Assembly: GCF_018881835.1 (NCBI RefSeq)
Contig: NZ_JACVPO010000001.1
Span: 124,001 to 188,000, forward strand
DNA length: 64,000 bases
Origin: Polynucleobacter hallstattensis
Lineage (GTDB): Bacteria > Pseudomonadota > Gammaproteobacteria > Burkholderiales > Burkholderiaceae
Direction: 5' to 3'
Position numbers and translations under genes: made by a program. Shown here piece by piece: positions 39,196 to 47,680 of the stretch. The notes under the pieces were generated by a model, which saw only the letters and a program-made list of their open reading frames with translations, had not been told where the DNA came from and did not search any database. How positions within the stretch are numbered: the first letter of the stretch is position 1; each line of letters opens with the position of its first letter.

Positions 39196-39981
39196 TTAAG
39201 GCCGGACCCCTGGAGTTTCCAGGGGCATGCCTCTGGCTCGCCATATCAGAAATAGCTCTAACTGAGCCATCTCTTGCGAGCCATACTCAAACTGCTGAGC
39301 GCGTACCCCACTCATACAATTACGTAAACGTCTTTGTAAAGATCCCATGGTCTGCCATTCAATTCGGTAAATTGGGTAGGCAGTTGGGTGACCCTGAGGA
39401 ATCAGACTTCCGCCTAATTTCAAGCCAGCTCGATCTTGATGACATTGGGCGCAAGATAAATTGAGCTGACCCATTCTTTCATTAAAGAACTGACGGCCTT
39501 GCTGTAAATCTTTTTTGTTCTGAGATGTTTCTTGAACGGCGATTGGCAAGCCCTTGGATTGGGTTGCGACAAATGCTGTTAAAGCTAAGAGTTCTTTGCT
39601 CTCATAAGCGAGTACCGGAGCTTCTTGCCGTACGGTACGACATTGATTAATTTGACCCTCCAAGGTCTGCAACTTTCCTTTCTGCATCTTCGGAAACTGT
39701 GTTGCTACACCAGTCATCTTTTGCCCACTATCTCCGTGGCAAGATGCACAAGATACATTCTTTATTCCGGCCTTTTCTTTCCAGAGACTGTGACCGTCCA
39801 TTACCCAAAATACAGCGGGGTTGAGATTGGAATCATCTTGCATTGCCCGATTCTCTGGCGTCATTAAGTAGTAACTGGATTGCCGAGTATCTTTTGGAGC
39901 TTCAAGTGCTTGACTAGAATCAACCCCAATCAGGATGACTAATAACGGTAATACACGAAGACAAAAAACGAACAGATTCAC
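39196..39981 (-). CDS. soxA: Dihaem SoxA (c-type cytochrome subunit of SoxAX)
   Basis: A 261-residue exported protein with a signal peptide ending SSQALEA and two haem c sites, CASCHGDSG and CAQCHQDRAG. After the second haem, RRLRNCMSGVRAQ carries the Cys that becomes a persulfide haem ligand and attaches sulfur to SoxY. The SoxAX pair starts thiosulfate oxidation. It is the last gene of the operon and overlaps soxZ by 4 bp. No soxB follows. Confidence 0.9.
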   Translation of the reverse strand: MNLFVFCLRVLPLLVILIGVDSSQALEAPKDTRQSSYYLMTPENRAMQDDSNLNPAVFWVMDGHSLWKEKAGIKNVSCASCHGDSGQKMTGVATQFPKMQKGKLQTLEGQINQCRTVRQEAPVLAYESKELLALTAFVATQSKGLPIAVQETSQNKKDLQQGRQFFNERMGQLNLSCAQCHQDRAGLKLGGSLIPQGHPTAYPIYRIEWQTMGSLQRRLRNCMSGVRAQQFEYGSQEMAQLELFLIWRARGMPLETPGVRP

Positions 39982-40307
39982 GAAACAGTAATTTGTGCTT
40001 GATTGACTGCCTCATAGCCGCCATCTCCTACCCACTTGAATACAAGCGTACCGGAAGCAACTGCCACGGTAGTAAAAATGACGAGGGGGTTAGCACCGGT
40101 GCCTGGATAAAAATCTGCTCTGAATATTTCCTCGCCGTTATATTGACAAGTAAAGAGTTGAATAATGTCACGTGGGATTCGCTTACCGTCTTCAGTGTAT
40201 CGAAAGCCCGTCTCCATATCATGCTGGGCGATTGCCCGAATTTCAATAAGGGCTCCTTTTTTTGCCTGAGCTGGCATCGTAATGCCCGTGCGGGAGGTCT
40301 TGCTCAT
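39978..40307 (-). CDS. soxZ: SoxZ sulfur-carrier partner
   Basis: A 109-residue beta-sandwich protein without a signal peptide. IEIRAIAQHDMETGFRY and FYPGTGANPLVIFTTVAVASGTLVFKWVGDGG (cores: FYPGTGANPLV and VFKWVGDGG) match SoxZ. It would be exported in complex with SoxY, whose Tat-type signal it shares. Overlaps both soxY and soxA by 4 bp. Confidence 0.92.
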   Translation of the reverse strand: MSKTSRTGITMPAQAKKGALIEIRAIAQHDMETGFRYTEDGKRIPRDIIQLFTCQYNGEEIFRADFYPGTGANPLVIFTTVAVASGTLVFKWVGDGGYEAVNQAQITVS

Positions 40308-40789
40308 ATCATCTCCGTGCAGGCTGAAAGAGTCACTAAGGTATCGGCATACCCTCGGAAAAAGCTACCGTCACTCATTTGTGCGATAGCCCATACTCGC
40401 TGTGAGTCTGCTAATCTCACACGAGTCGTTAACTCAGCGCGGCCAGAGCGAGGTGTGAAATACGCAGTAAACATATTTGGAGAAGGATTGGCCTCAGAGA
40501 TTACATGCACTGCCTTAACGTAATCATTTGCAGTCATCGGACTATCTATGGACAGCTTGAGAACTACCAGATTGCCACTTTCGACCAAAGGCGGAATCAC
40601 TAGGTTCACTCGGGCGTCACGAACGGTATTCGAACCAATAATTTTGGCGATCGCCTCCATGGCCTCTGGCTTTTTAGCCATGGTCAAACTCGGAGTAATC
40701 CAACTTGATAGGCCTAAAAGACCTAACGCAGACAAGTACCTACGCCGACTCGGTTTGATGGGGCTTGAACTCAGATTGAACTCAGTCAT
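40304..40789 (-). CDS. soxY: SoxY-type sulfur carrier with atypical C-terminus
   Basis: A 161-residue protein with a Tat-type signal (PSRRRYLSALGLLGLSSW). The mature part contains NTVRDARVNLVIPPLVESGNLVVLKL (by parts: RVNLVIPPLVESG), MTANDYVKAVHVISEANPSP and FTPRSGRAELTTRVRLADSQRVWAIAQMSDG (by parts: TTRVRLADSQRVWAIA), as in SoxY. SoxY normally ends in the flexible GGCGG arm carrying the sulfur substrate on its Cys. Here the end is TLSACTEMI, with one Cys (C157) and no Gly. Sulfur may still bind this Cys, but with a different environment. Overlaps soxZ by 4 bp. Confidence 0.85.
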   Translation of the reverse strand: MTEFNLSSSPIKPSRRRYLSALGLLGLSSWITPSLTMAKKPEAMEAIAKIIGSNTVRDARVNLVIPPLVESGNLVVLKLSIDSPMTANDYVKAVHVISEANPSPNMFTAYFTPRSGRAELTTRVRLADSQRVWAIAQMSDGSFFRGYADTLVTLSACTEMI

Positions 40790-40812
40790 ATTGATTTCGT
40801 AATTTCAGTTAG

Positions 40813-41247
40813 TTATTGAAGACTTACTAAAAAGGCTACAACATCTTCTATCTCTTGGCCAGTAAGAATAGTCTGATCGATAAACTTGGGAGCCACACGA
40901 CTCAGACCAGAAGTTCGATAGTAGGCCGGCATGATGCTTGCTGGGTTCAAGCGGCTTGGATCAACTAATCGAGCTCGTAATTGAGCTGGAGTGGATTGGC
41001 CGACGCTAGCAATTAAGTCCGGCGCTAGATTGCCCTGAAAGCGCTCTTCCGGAAATGGCCCACTATGGCACAGTAAACATAAACCAACTTGACGGCTAGC
41101 CACAATCGCACGCCCCTTCACAGCATCACCCGGAGAAGAAGTAAGGGGATTCACAATCGAATCCCCCACCCAGGTTTGAGAGTGCGCTAAGCAAGGCAGG
41201 AAAAGAGTTGAAGTCCCTAGCAATAAAGCTGCTAGCGTTCGTCTCAT
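40813..41247 (-). CDS. soxX: SoxX (monohaem cytochrome subunit of SoxAX)
   Basis: A 144-residue exported cytochrome with a signal peptide ending LAHSQ and one haem site CLLCHSGPFPEERFQG. NLAPDLIASVGQ, LRARLVDPSRLNPASIMPAYYRT (by parts: LVDPSRLNPASIMPAYY) carries the distal Met, as in SoxX. It pairs with SoxA. It starts only 19 bp after iorB ends, on the same strand, so it is probably transcribed with the molybdenum hydroxylase genes. Confidence 0.88.
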   Translation of the reverse strand: MRRTLAALLLGTSTLFLPCLAHSQTWVGDSIVNPLTSSPGDAVKGRAIVASRQVGLCLLCHSGPFPEERFQGNLAPDLIASVGQSTPAQLRARLVDPSRLNPASIMPAYYRTSGLSRVAPKFIDQTILTGQEIEDVVAFLVSLQ

Positions 41248-41266
41248 TCCTGCTTGCCCATCACCA

Positions 41267-43498
41267 TTAAACCAACTTAATGCCGCTATTTTTCAATGGG
41301 ACTGTACGCAAGCGCTTGCCTGTCGCACGGTAGATTGCATTGAGAACAGCAGGCGCTGCAACTGCAATGGTTGGCTCACCAACACCACCCCAGTCTTTGC
41401 CACCGCCCTGGATGATGATCGTCTCCACCTTAGGCATCTGAGACAGGCGAATGGAATTGAAGGTATCAAAGTTCTTCTGCACAACCGCACCCTTCTCGAT
41501 TGTGATTTCTTCTTCGAAGAGAGCGGATAGACCGTACACAAATGAGCCGGATACTTGACGCTCTACTTGAGCTGGATTAACAACATAGCCAGGATCAGTT
41601 GCGGCCACAATTCGATGAATTTTCACCTCATTGCCATTGGTCACAGATAACTCGCAAGCAGCAGCAACATAACTTCCGAATGAGCGCATTTGGGCAACGC
41701 CGCGGAATACGCCTGGCTTAGCAGGCTTGGTCCAACCAATGCCGTCAGCAACCGCATTTAATACCGCTACTGCACGCGGGAACTTTTCCATGTGCTTGCG
41801 ACGGAACTCGACTGCATCCACACCAGTTGCTTCAGCCATCTCATCCATAAAAGTTTCTAGGAAGATTGCATTTTGATTGACGTTTACGCCACGCCAAAAA
41901 CCTGGTGGCACATGCGTATTACGCATAGCATGGTCAATCATCAAATTCGGGAAGCTATAAGTAATGCCATGCTCGCCCGCAGCATCTAAACCTTGGAACA
42001 CCACTGGATCTTTACCCTTGTTGGCAGCAACTACCGCTGGACGCACGGCAGCCAAAATAGATTGACTGGAGATACGCATATCCAAGCCAGTGATATTTTT
42101 CTTATCATCAATGGCGGCTGTCATCTTACACATCGTTACCGGGTGGTAACGACCTTGAGTCATATCCTCTTCTCGAGTCCAAATCAATTTGATTGGAGTG
42201 CCTGGCATTTGCTTGGCAATATTGACAGCCTGGGTTGTGTAATCCTGGAAGGCACCACGACGACCAAAGCCACCGCCAAGGTTTACCTTGTAGACATTAC
42301 ATTTTTCAGCAGGCAAGCCTGAAGCGGCAATCACAGCAGCCAAAGAAGCTTCACCATCCTGGGTTGGAACCCAAGCTTCGCAAGAATCTGTCGTCCACTT
42401 TGCAGTTGCAGTTTGTGGCTCCAGAGTTGCGTGGTTCAAGAATGGATAGAAGTACGTTGCCTCGATCGTTTTAGATGCTTTGGAGATTGCCTCTTTGGCA
42501 TCACCATTCGAGTTACCGACAAAAGTCTCATTAGCAGTTAAGCCGCCTTCAAGCATCTTCTTAATAGAAGCACTAGAGACATCGCCATTGCTACCGTTAT
42601 CCCAAGTAATGTTGACTGCATCTAAGCCAGTCTTGGCCTGCCAGAAAGTATCGGCAATGACTGCTACAGCAGAATCACCCACCTGAATCACCTTCTTTAC
42701 CCCCTTCATGCTGGAAGCTTTGCTAGCGTCATAGCTCTTCACTTTGCCACCAAAGACTGGAGACTCCTGAATGGTTGCTACCAACATGCCAGGTAACTTC
42801 AAGTCAATCGCATAGATCTGCTTACCATTTACCTTGTCAGCAGTGCCGTCAATACGATTTACTGACTTACCAATAACTTTCCATTCTTTAGGATCTTTTA
42901 AAGGAACTTCTTTAGGTACTTCTAACTGAGAAGCAGCTACAGATACTTTGCCGAAGGTTGTTTTACGGCCCGATGGTGTGTGCGTAATCACGCTGTCTTT
43001 AGCAACGCACTCTGCTGCAGGTACATTCCACTGATTAGCCGCAGCCTGAACCAGCATGATGCGAGCCGCTGCACCACCTTTACGAACATATTGCTCAGAG
43101 GTACGAATACCACGGCTTCCACCAGTGGAGTAACTACCCCATACTTTATTGCGCTTGAGGTTTTCGCCTGGTGACGGATACTCATAGGTAACTTTTTTCC
43201 AGTCGCACTGTAATTCTTCTGCAACCATCTGGGCTAAGCCAGTGATAGTTCCTTGACCCATCTCAGAGCGCACGATGCGGACTACGATGTCGTCATTTGG
43301 TTTTACTACTACCCAAACGCCAATCTCTGGAGTTGCAAGCGGAGTCATGGCTGTTGTGCCAGTACCCATGGCGGCATGAGCCGAAGACATTAATGAGAAA
43401 TCAAAGCCGATTGCTAAACCCGTAGCAATCGCGCTAGAGCCAATAATAAAGTGGCGACGTGAAGTATTGGTTGTGTTTGTATTGATTATTTTAGTCAT
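41267..43498 (-). CDS. Molybdenum hydroxylase large subunit (IorB-like, xanthine oxidase family)
   Basis: A 743-residue exported molybdopterin enzyme with a Tat signal (SRRHFIIGSSAIATGLAIGF). Cofactor-binding segments include RSEMGQGTITGLAQMVAEEL, NLGGGFGRRGAFQDYTTQA, THVPPGFWRGVNVNQNAIF and GVGEPTIAVAAPAVLNAIY. The protein resembles isoquinoline 1-oxidoreductase beta subunits and periplasmic aldehyde dehydrogenases of the same family. Electrons pass to the 2Fe-2S subunit 9 bp upstream. The physiological substrate is unknown. soxXYZA follow directly, so these genes may act together. Confidence 0.9.
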   Translation of the reverse strand: MTKIINTNTTNTSRRHFIIGSSAIATGLAIGFDFSLMSSAHAAMGTGTTAMTPLATPEIGVWVVVKPNDDIVVRIVRSEMGQGTITGLAQMVAEELQCDWKKVTYEYPSPGENLKRNKVWGSYSTGGSRGIRTSEQYVRKGGAAARIMLVQAAANQWNVPAAECVAKDSVITHTPSGRKTTFGKVSVAASQLEVPKEVPLKDPKEWKVIGKSVNRIDGTADKVNGKQIYAIDLKLPGMLVATIQESPVFGGKVKSYDASKASSMKGVKKVIQVGDSAVAVIADTFWQAKTGLDAVNITWDNGSNGDVSSASIKKMLEGGLTANETFVGNSNGDAKEAISKASKTIEATYFYPFLNHATLEPQTATAKWTTDSCEAWVPTQDGEASLAAVIAASGLPAEKCNVYKVNLGGGFGRRGAFQDYTTQAVNIAKQMPGTPIKLIWTREEDMTQGRYHPVTMCKMTAAIDDKKNITGLDMRISSQSILAAVRPAVVAANKGKDPVVFQGLDAAGEHGITYSFPNLMIDHAMRNTHVPPGFWRGVNVNQNAIFLETFMDEMAEATGVDAVEFRRKHMEKFPRAVAVLNAVADGIGWTKPAKPGVFRGVAQMRSFGSYVAAACELSVTNGNEVKIHRIVAATDPGYVVNPAQVERQVSGSFVYGLSALFEEEITIEKGAVVQKNFDTFNSIRLSQMPKVETIIIQGGGKDWGGVGEPTIAVAAPAVLNAIYRATGKRLRTVPLKNSGIKLV

Positions 43499-43507
43499 GA
43501 TTGCTCC

Positions 43508-43957
43508 TTATGCCTTGCTCACAGCATGAATAGCATCACGCACTTGTTGGAAGGTTCCACAGCGGCAAATATTAGTTACCGCAGCATCAATCTGAGCATC
43601 AGTTGGTTTTGGAGTGTTACGCAATAAAGCAGTAGTAGCCATCACCATGCCTGACTGGCAATAACCGCATTGTGGCACTTGGTTATCAACCCATGCTTTT
43701 TGCACTTTAGAGAGCTGACCATTTTTTTCTAAGCCCTCAATAGTTTCAATCTTCTTACCTACAGCTACGGTCACTGAAATTGCACAACTGCGAATTGCTT
43801 GGCCATCTAACAAGACAGTACATGCACCGCACTGACCTACGCCGCAACCGTATTTAGTACCCGTTAATCCAACATGATCACGGATCGCCCACAACAAAGG
43901 GGTTTCTGGATCAACATCCACCTTGTACTTTTTACCGTTGACGTTTAAGTCAGCCAT
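43508..43957 (-). CDS. Molybdenum hydroxylase 2Fe-2S small subunit (IorA-like)
   Basis: A 149-residue iron-sulfur protein with two [2Fe-2S] sites: a plant-ferredoxin site CGVGQCGACTVLLDG (Cys also in GTKYGC) and a four-helix site QCGYCQSGMVM with ICRCGTFQQVRDAI. Typical of the small subunit of CO dehydrogenase/xanthine oxidase-family enzymes. First gene of a probable six-gene unit: this gene, the large subunit, then soxXYZA. It lacks a signal peptide and would be carried out with the Tat-bearing large subunit. Confidence 0.93.
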   Translation of the reverse strand: MADLNVNGKKYKVDVDPETPLLWAIRDHVGLTGTKYGCGVGQCGACTVLLDGQAIRSCAISVTVAVGKKIETIEGLEKNGQLSKVQKAWVDNQVPQCGYCQSGMVMATTALLRNTPKPTDAQIDAAVTNICRCGTFQQVRDAIHAVSKA

Positions 43958-44088
43958 GCGTGCTCTCCTTAATTAATTTATTTTGAAGTCTTACTGATTA
44001 CCAAAGACCCTGCTTTTGATGTGTTTATATTAACCAAGAAATTATTTATTGCTTTGCAACATATATTGCAGAGCAGTAAGATCAAGTC

Positions 44089-44442
44089 ATGATCTCCGGC
44101 CTAGTCCAAATCCTGCTCTTTCAAAGCCTGGGAGAGCTTGTATCCAAGTTTGCCCTACCCACCCTTCCCGGCCCTGTAATTGGCTTGGTCCTACTCATTA
44201 TTTGGCTAGTACTGCGCAAGGGAATTAACCATGAACTTGCATTGGTAGCGGATGGCTTTAGCCAATACCTTGGCCTCTTATTTGTTCCGGCGGCCGTTGG
44301 GGTGGTACTGTTTTTACCCCAACTAAAGGCCAATGCCCTCGCTATTGTCAGCGCCCTGGTTGGTAGCGTGATACTCACCATTGCCACTAGCGCACTCGTT
44401 GTCCGCTTTTTGAGCGCAAAGCCAAAAGAGGTGGGTCAATGA
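44089..44442 (+). CDS. LrgA/CidA-family holin-like membrane protein
   Basis: A 117-residue protein with four membrane helices. GLVQILLFQSLGELVSKFALPTLPGPVIGLVLL (by parts: LGELVSKF and LPGPVIGLVLL) and LGLLFVPAAVGVVLF are the LrgA/CidA family signature. These proteins modulate murein hydrolase export, lysis, or transport of small molecules such as pyruvate. It is followed by lrgB with a 4-bp overlap. Divergent from iorA across a 131-bp gap. Confidence 0.92.
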   Translation: MISGLVQILLFQSLGELVSKFALPTLPGPVIGLVLLIIWLVLRKGINHELALVADGFSQYLGLLFVPAAVGVVLFLPQLKANALAIVSALVGSVILTIATSALVVRFLSAKPKEVGQ

Positions 44443-45164
44443 ACGAAAAACATTCGATTGTGGAGATTTGGGTTTATCTCTCCGGAAGTCCTTTATTTGC
44501 CCTCTTTATTACTTTGGCCGCCTATCAAATTGGCCTCTCGATTTATAAGGCTGCAAAACAGAATCCCTTAGCAAATCCAGTAGCAATTGCGATCATTCTG
44601 GTCGCTAGCATCATTCAGTTTGTTGAAATGCCCTATTCCACCTACTTTGAAGGTGCGCAATTTATTCACTTCTTATTAGGCTCAGCAACCGTCTCTTTAG
44701 CCATACCGATCTATAGAGGTTTAAGTAGCTTAAAGGGCCGATCTATTCCTTTACTGGCCTCTTTAATTGCGGGTGGCTTGGTATCCATTATTGGCGCTGT
44801 AAACATTGCCAAGTTATTAGGGGCTGACTCCAGTATTACCGGCGCCATGTACCCCAAATCAGTTACTGCACCGATTGCCATGGGTATCGCTGAGCGTATC
44901 GGCGTATCCCCAACCTTAACCGCGATTTTTGCCGTGACTACCGGAATCCTCGGAGCTATTCTGGCGCCCTTTATTCTGAATGCACTGGGCATGAAAGCAT
45001 GGTGGCAGCGTGGTTTTGCCATTGGCATTGGCGCCCATGGCATTGGCACCTCGCGTGCCTTTAGCATTCATCCAGAGGCAGGAACTTATGCCAGTCTAGC
45101 GATGGGAATGAATGGGGTGATTAGCGCGGTAGCTATACCCATTTTGTATCACTTATTCAATTAA
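44439..45164 (+). CDS. LrgB/CidB-family membrane protein
   Basis: A 241-residue multi-spanning protein (six or more helices). KSVTAPIAMGIAERIGVSPTLTAIFAVTTGILGA (cores: KSVTAPIAMGIAERIG and FAVTTGILGA) and GIGAHGIGTSRAFSIHPEAG are the LrgB signature. Partner of the LrgA-like protein, which it overlaps by 4 bp. In several bacteria the LrgAB pair has been linked to pyruvate uptake; whether that applies here is inference. Confidence 0.93.
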   Translation: MNEKHSIVEIWVYLSGSPLFALFITLAAYQIGLSIYKAAKQNPLANPVAIAIILVASIIQFVEMPYSTYFEGAQFIHFLLGSATVSLAIPIYRGLSSLKGRSIPLLASLIAGGLVSIIGAVNIAKLLGADSSITGAMYPKSVTAPIAMGIAERIGVSPTLTAIFAVTTGILGAILAPFILNALGMKAWWQRGFAIGIGAHGIGTSRAFSIHPEAGTYASLAMGMNGVISAVAIPILYHLFN

Positions 45165-45188
45165 GGTCCCGCTGACTGCCATTCAGTA

Positions 45189-46538
45189 TTAATCGATTTT
45201 CATCGCATCATCAATCGCATCACTTAATACGCTCACCAAAAATTCCACCTCTGCAGGCGATGAAATAAATGGAGGACCGACTGCAATGGTGTCGTTCGTA
45301 ATGCGCACTAAGGCACCTCTTTCAATACAAGCCTCTAAAGTCTTCATGGCTCGTAATCCTGACTTACCAGCAATGGGTACTAAATCGACCGCGCCAGAAA
45401 GACCAAAGTTACGAATATCTAGCAAGCCTGTTTTTCCCTTGAGGGCGTGCAGGGAATTTTCTAAGACCGGTTCAAGTGCTTTAGCGCGATTGACTAAATC
45501 ATCGGATTCAAAGATATCTAGTACAGCATGAGCGGCAGCTGTAGGAATGGGATGACCAGAGTAAGTGTAGCCATGGAAGAATTCAATCGCCTGCTCTTGT
45601 CCGCCTTGGCCCATGATGGCATCGTAAATATCTCCACGCACCAAGACACCGCCCATCGGAATCACACCGTTGGTAATGGCTTTTGCAAAGGTGATCATAT
45701 CCGGCGTCACACCAAAACGATCTGCACCAAAATTGGCTCCTAAGCGCCCGAAGCCTGTAATGACCTCATCAAAGATCAGCAGGATGCCATGCTTTGTACA
45801 AATATCCCGAATCTTCTGCAAATAACCTTGTGGAGGCACAATCACCCCTGTCGATCCTTGCACGGGTTCTAGGATCACTGCAGCGATCGTGTTGGCATCA
45901 TGCAAAGTGACAATATTTTCTAGCTCATCAGCTAAGTGTGCGCCCCACGTAGGCTGCCCTTTTGAGTAAGCCATTTGTGAGAGATTGAATGTGTGCGGCA
46001 GGTGATCCACGCCCGGCATCATCATTCCAGCAAATGCTTTGCGATTGGCCACAATGCCGCCAACGGAGATGCCACCAATACCAACACCGTGATAAGCACG
46101 CTCGCGCCCAATCATTCGAAAGCGTGAGGCGTTACCCATGCAGCGATGATAGGCAACCGCCATTTTGAGTGCGGTATCTACGGCTTCAGATCCAGAGTTG
46201 GTAAAAAATACTTTATCCAAACCTGTTGGCGCCATATCGACAATGCGACTGGCTAAAGTAAAGGTTGCCTCACTCGCCATCTGAAATGCGGGGCAATAGT
46301 CCATAGTTTCATACTGCTTTTGAATGGCTGCACCAATTCGTGGATCAGCATGCCCCAAAGGCGAGCACCATAAGCCCGATAATCCATCAAATAATTTTCG
46401 GCCATGGTCATCGAAGTAGTAAGCTCCCTTAGCTGACTGCATCACTTTGGGATGCTGATGAAAGTAGCGATTTGGCGTATAAGGCAGCCAGTAGGCCGAC
46501 ATGTCAATAGCTGAAGGAGTCTTAAGTGCTGCAGTCAT
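45189..46538 (-). CDS. Class III omega-amino acid--pyruvate aminotransferase
   Basis: A 449-residue PLP enzyme. SGLWCSPLGHADPRI, VFFTNSGSEAVDTALKMAVAYH (core: FFTNSGSEAVDTALK), YHGVGIGGISVGG, LLIFDEVITGFGRLG with the conserved Asp, and FAKAITNGVIPMGG with the Schiff-base Lys fit beta-alanine/omega-amino acid:pyruvate aminotransferases. It likely moves amino groups from beta-alanine, taurine or similar amines to pyruvate. Single gene, convergent with lrgB and divergent from the Bug-type receptor gene. Confidence 0.9.
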   Translation of the reverse strand: MTAALKTPSAIDMSAYWLPYTPNRYFHQHPKVMQSAKGAYYFDDHGRKLFDGLSGLWCSPLGHADPRIGAAIQKQYETMDYCPAFQMASEATFTLASRIVDMAPTGLDKVFFTNSGSEAVDTALKMAVAYHRCMGNASRFRMIGRERAYHGVGIGGISVGGIVANRKAFAGMMMPGVDHLPHTFNLSQMAYSKGQPTWGAHLADELENIVTLHDANTIAAVILEPVQGSTGVIVPPQGYLQKIRDICTKHGILLIFDEVITGFGRLGANFGADRFGVTPDMITFAKAITNGVIPMGGVLVRGDIYDAIMGQGGQEQAIEFFHGYTYSGHPIPTAAAHAVLDIFESDDLVNRAKALEPVLENSLHALKGKTGLLDIRNFGLSGAVDLVPIAGKSGLRAMKTLEACIERGALVRITNDTIAVGPPFISSPAEVEFLVSVLSDAIDDAMKID

Positions 46539-46641
46539 AGTTATCTCAATTTAATTTTTATTATTCGCTTTACACCCTTTGGGTGGTTTCCAATACTATA
46601 TTACCTACTTACTCTTACCTACTTACCCACTGGATAATTAC

Positions 46642-47631
46642 ATGAACTTCTTGAATCGTCTTTCAAAACCATTTCTCGGACTCGCAGTCCTTTCAAGCTT
46701 GTTTGGACAGGTGATAGCTGCCCCAGATACGGATTGGCCTAAAAAACCCATCGTCGCAGTTTTGTCATTCCCTGCGGGCGGCTCTACTGACGTATTTGCC
46801 CGTGCAGTTTCTGTTCCGCTGGGTGAAGCACTAGGTCAGCCTATCGTTATTGAAAATAAGCCGGGTGCTGGCGGCATGATTGGCCTAGGCGCCGCTGCGA
46901 AAGCTGCTCCCGATGGCTATACGATTCACATTAGTGCGTTGACTAATCAGTCCATCTCACAGGCACTATTTAAAAATCCTCCAGCAGATCTGACCAAGGA
47001 TTTTGCGCCTGTTGCTTTGTTAGGCGCCATCCCCCACCTGATTGTGGTGAACCCCTCGGTGCCTGCAAAAAATCTACCGGAACTCATCACCTTCATCAAA
47101 TCCAAGAAGGGTGACTTTAACTACGCCTCTCAAGGCAATGGTAGCCTCTCTCACCTTGAGTCTGCGCTGTTTATGCAGCGTATTGGGGCTACTGGTACAC
47201 ACATACCCTACAAAGGTAGCGCGTTTGCTTTGCCGGATTTAATTGCTGGCAATACTCTAATGATGTTTGATAGTGTGACTGCTTCACTGCCGCATATTCA
47301 AAGCGGTAAATTACGCCCAATTGCTATTGCCGCCTCGGACCGTTCACCCCTTATGCCGAATGTGCCTACCTTGGCTCAGGATGGCATGAAGCAGTTTGAT
47401 GTTGAAAACTTTTTTGCTGTTTACGTGCCTAAGGGAACATCACCCGTCATTATTGCGAAGCTCGAAAGAGAAATTCGGAAGATTTTGACTAATCCTGATT
47501 TCAAGGCACGCTTAGCAACTCAAGGAATTCACCCGCAATTTGCTAACTCTGAGCAATTAACTGTGATCACGCAAAGCGAGCATGACAAGTGGGCGAAGGC
47601 AGTTAAATCAGCCAATATTAAAATCGATTAA
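46642..47631 (+). CDS. Bug-family tripartite tricarboxylate transporter substrate-binding protein
   Basis: A 329-residue exported binding protein from the ATG at 46642. A longer frame from 46579 adds 21 residues but would put non-signal sequence before the signal peptide. The signal peptide ends GQVIAAPDT. WPKKPIVAVLSFPAGGSTDVFARAV, VIENKPGAGGMIGLGAAAKAAPDGY and IPYKGSAFALPDLIAGN (each given as core only) are the Bug/TctC signature. The family is greatly expanded in Burkholderiales and binds carboxylates and other small molecules. No TctA or TctB genes are adjacent. ggt follows 49 bp downstream. Confidence 0.92.
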   Translation: MNFLNRLSKPFLGLAVLSSLFGQVIAAPDTDWPKKPIVAVLSFPAGGSTDVFARAVSVPLGEALGQPIVIENKPGAGGMIGLGAAAKAAPDGYTIHISALTNQSISQALFKNPPADLTKDFAPVALLGAIPHLIVVNPSVPAKNLPELITFIKSKKGDFNYASQGNGSLSHLESALFMQRIGATGTHIPYKGSAFALPDLIAGNTLMMFDSVTASLPHIQSGKLRPIAIAASDRSPLMPNVPTLAQDGMKQFDVENFFAVYVPKGTSPVIIAKLEREIRKILTNPDFKARLATQGIHPQFANSEQLTVITQSEHDKWAKAVKSANIKID

Positions 47632-47680
47632 TCAATACTGCATCAATCTCCATACCCCTTTTAAAGAATCGATTAGAACC

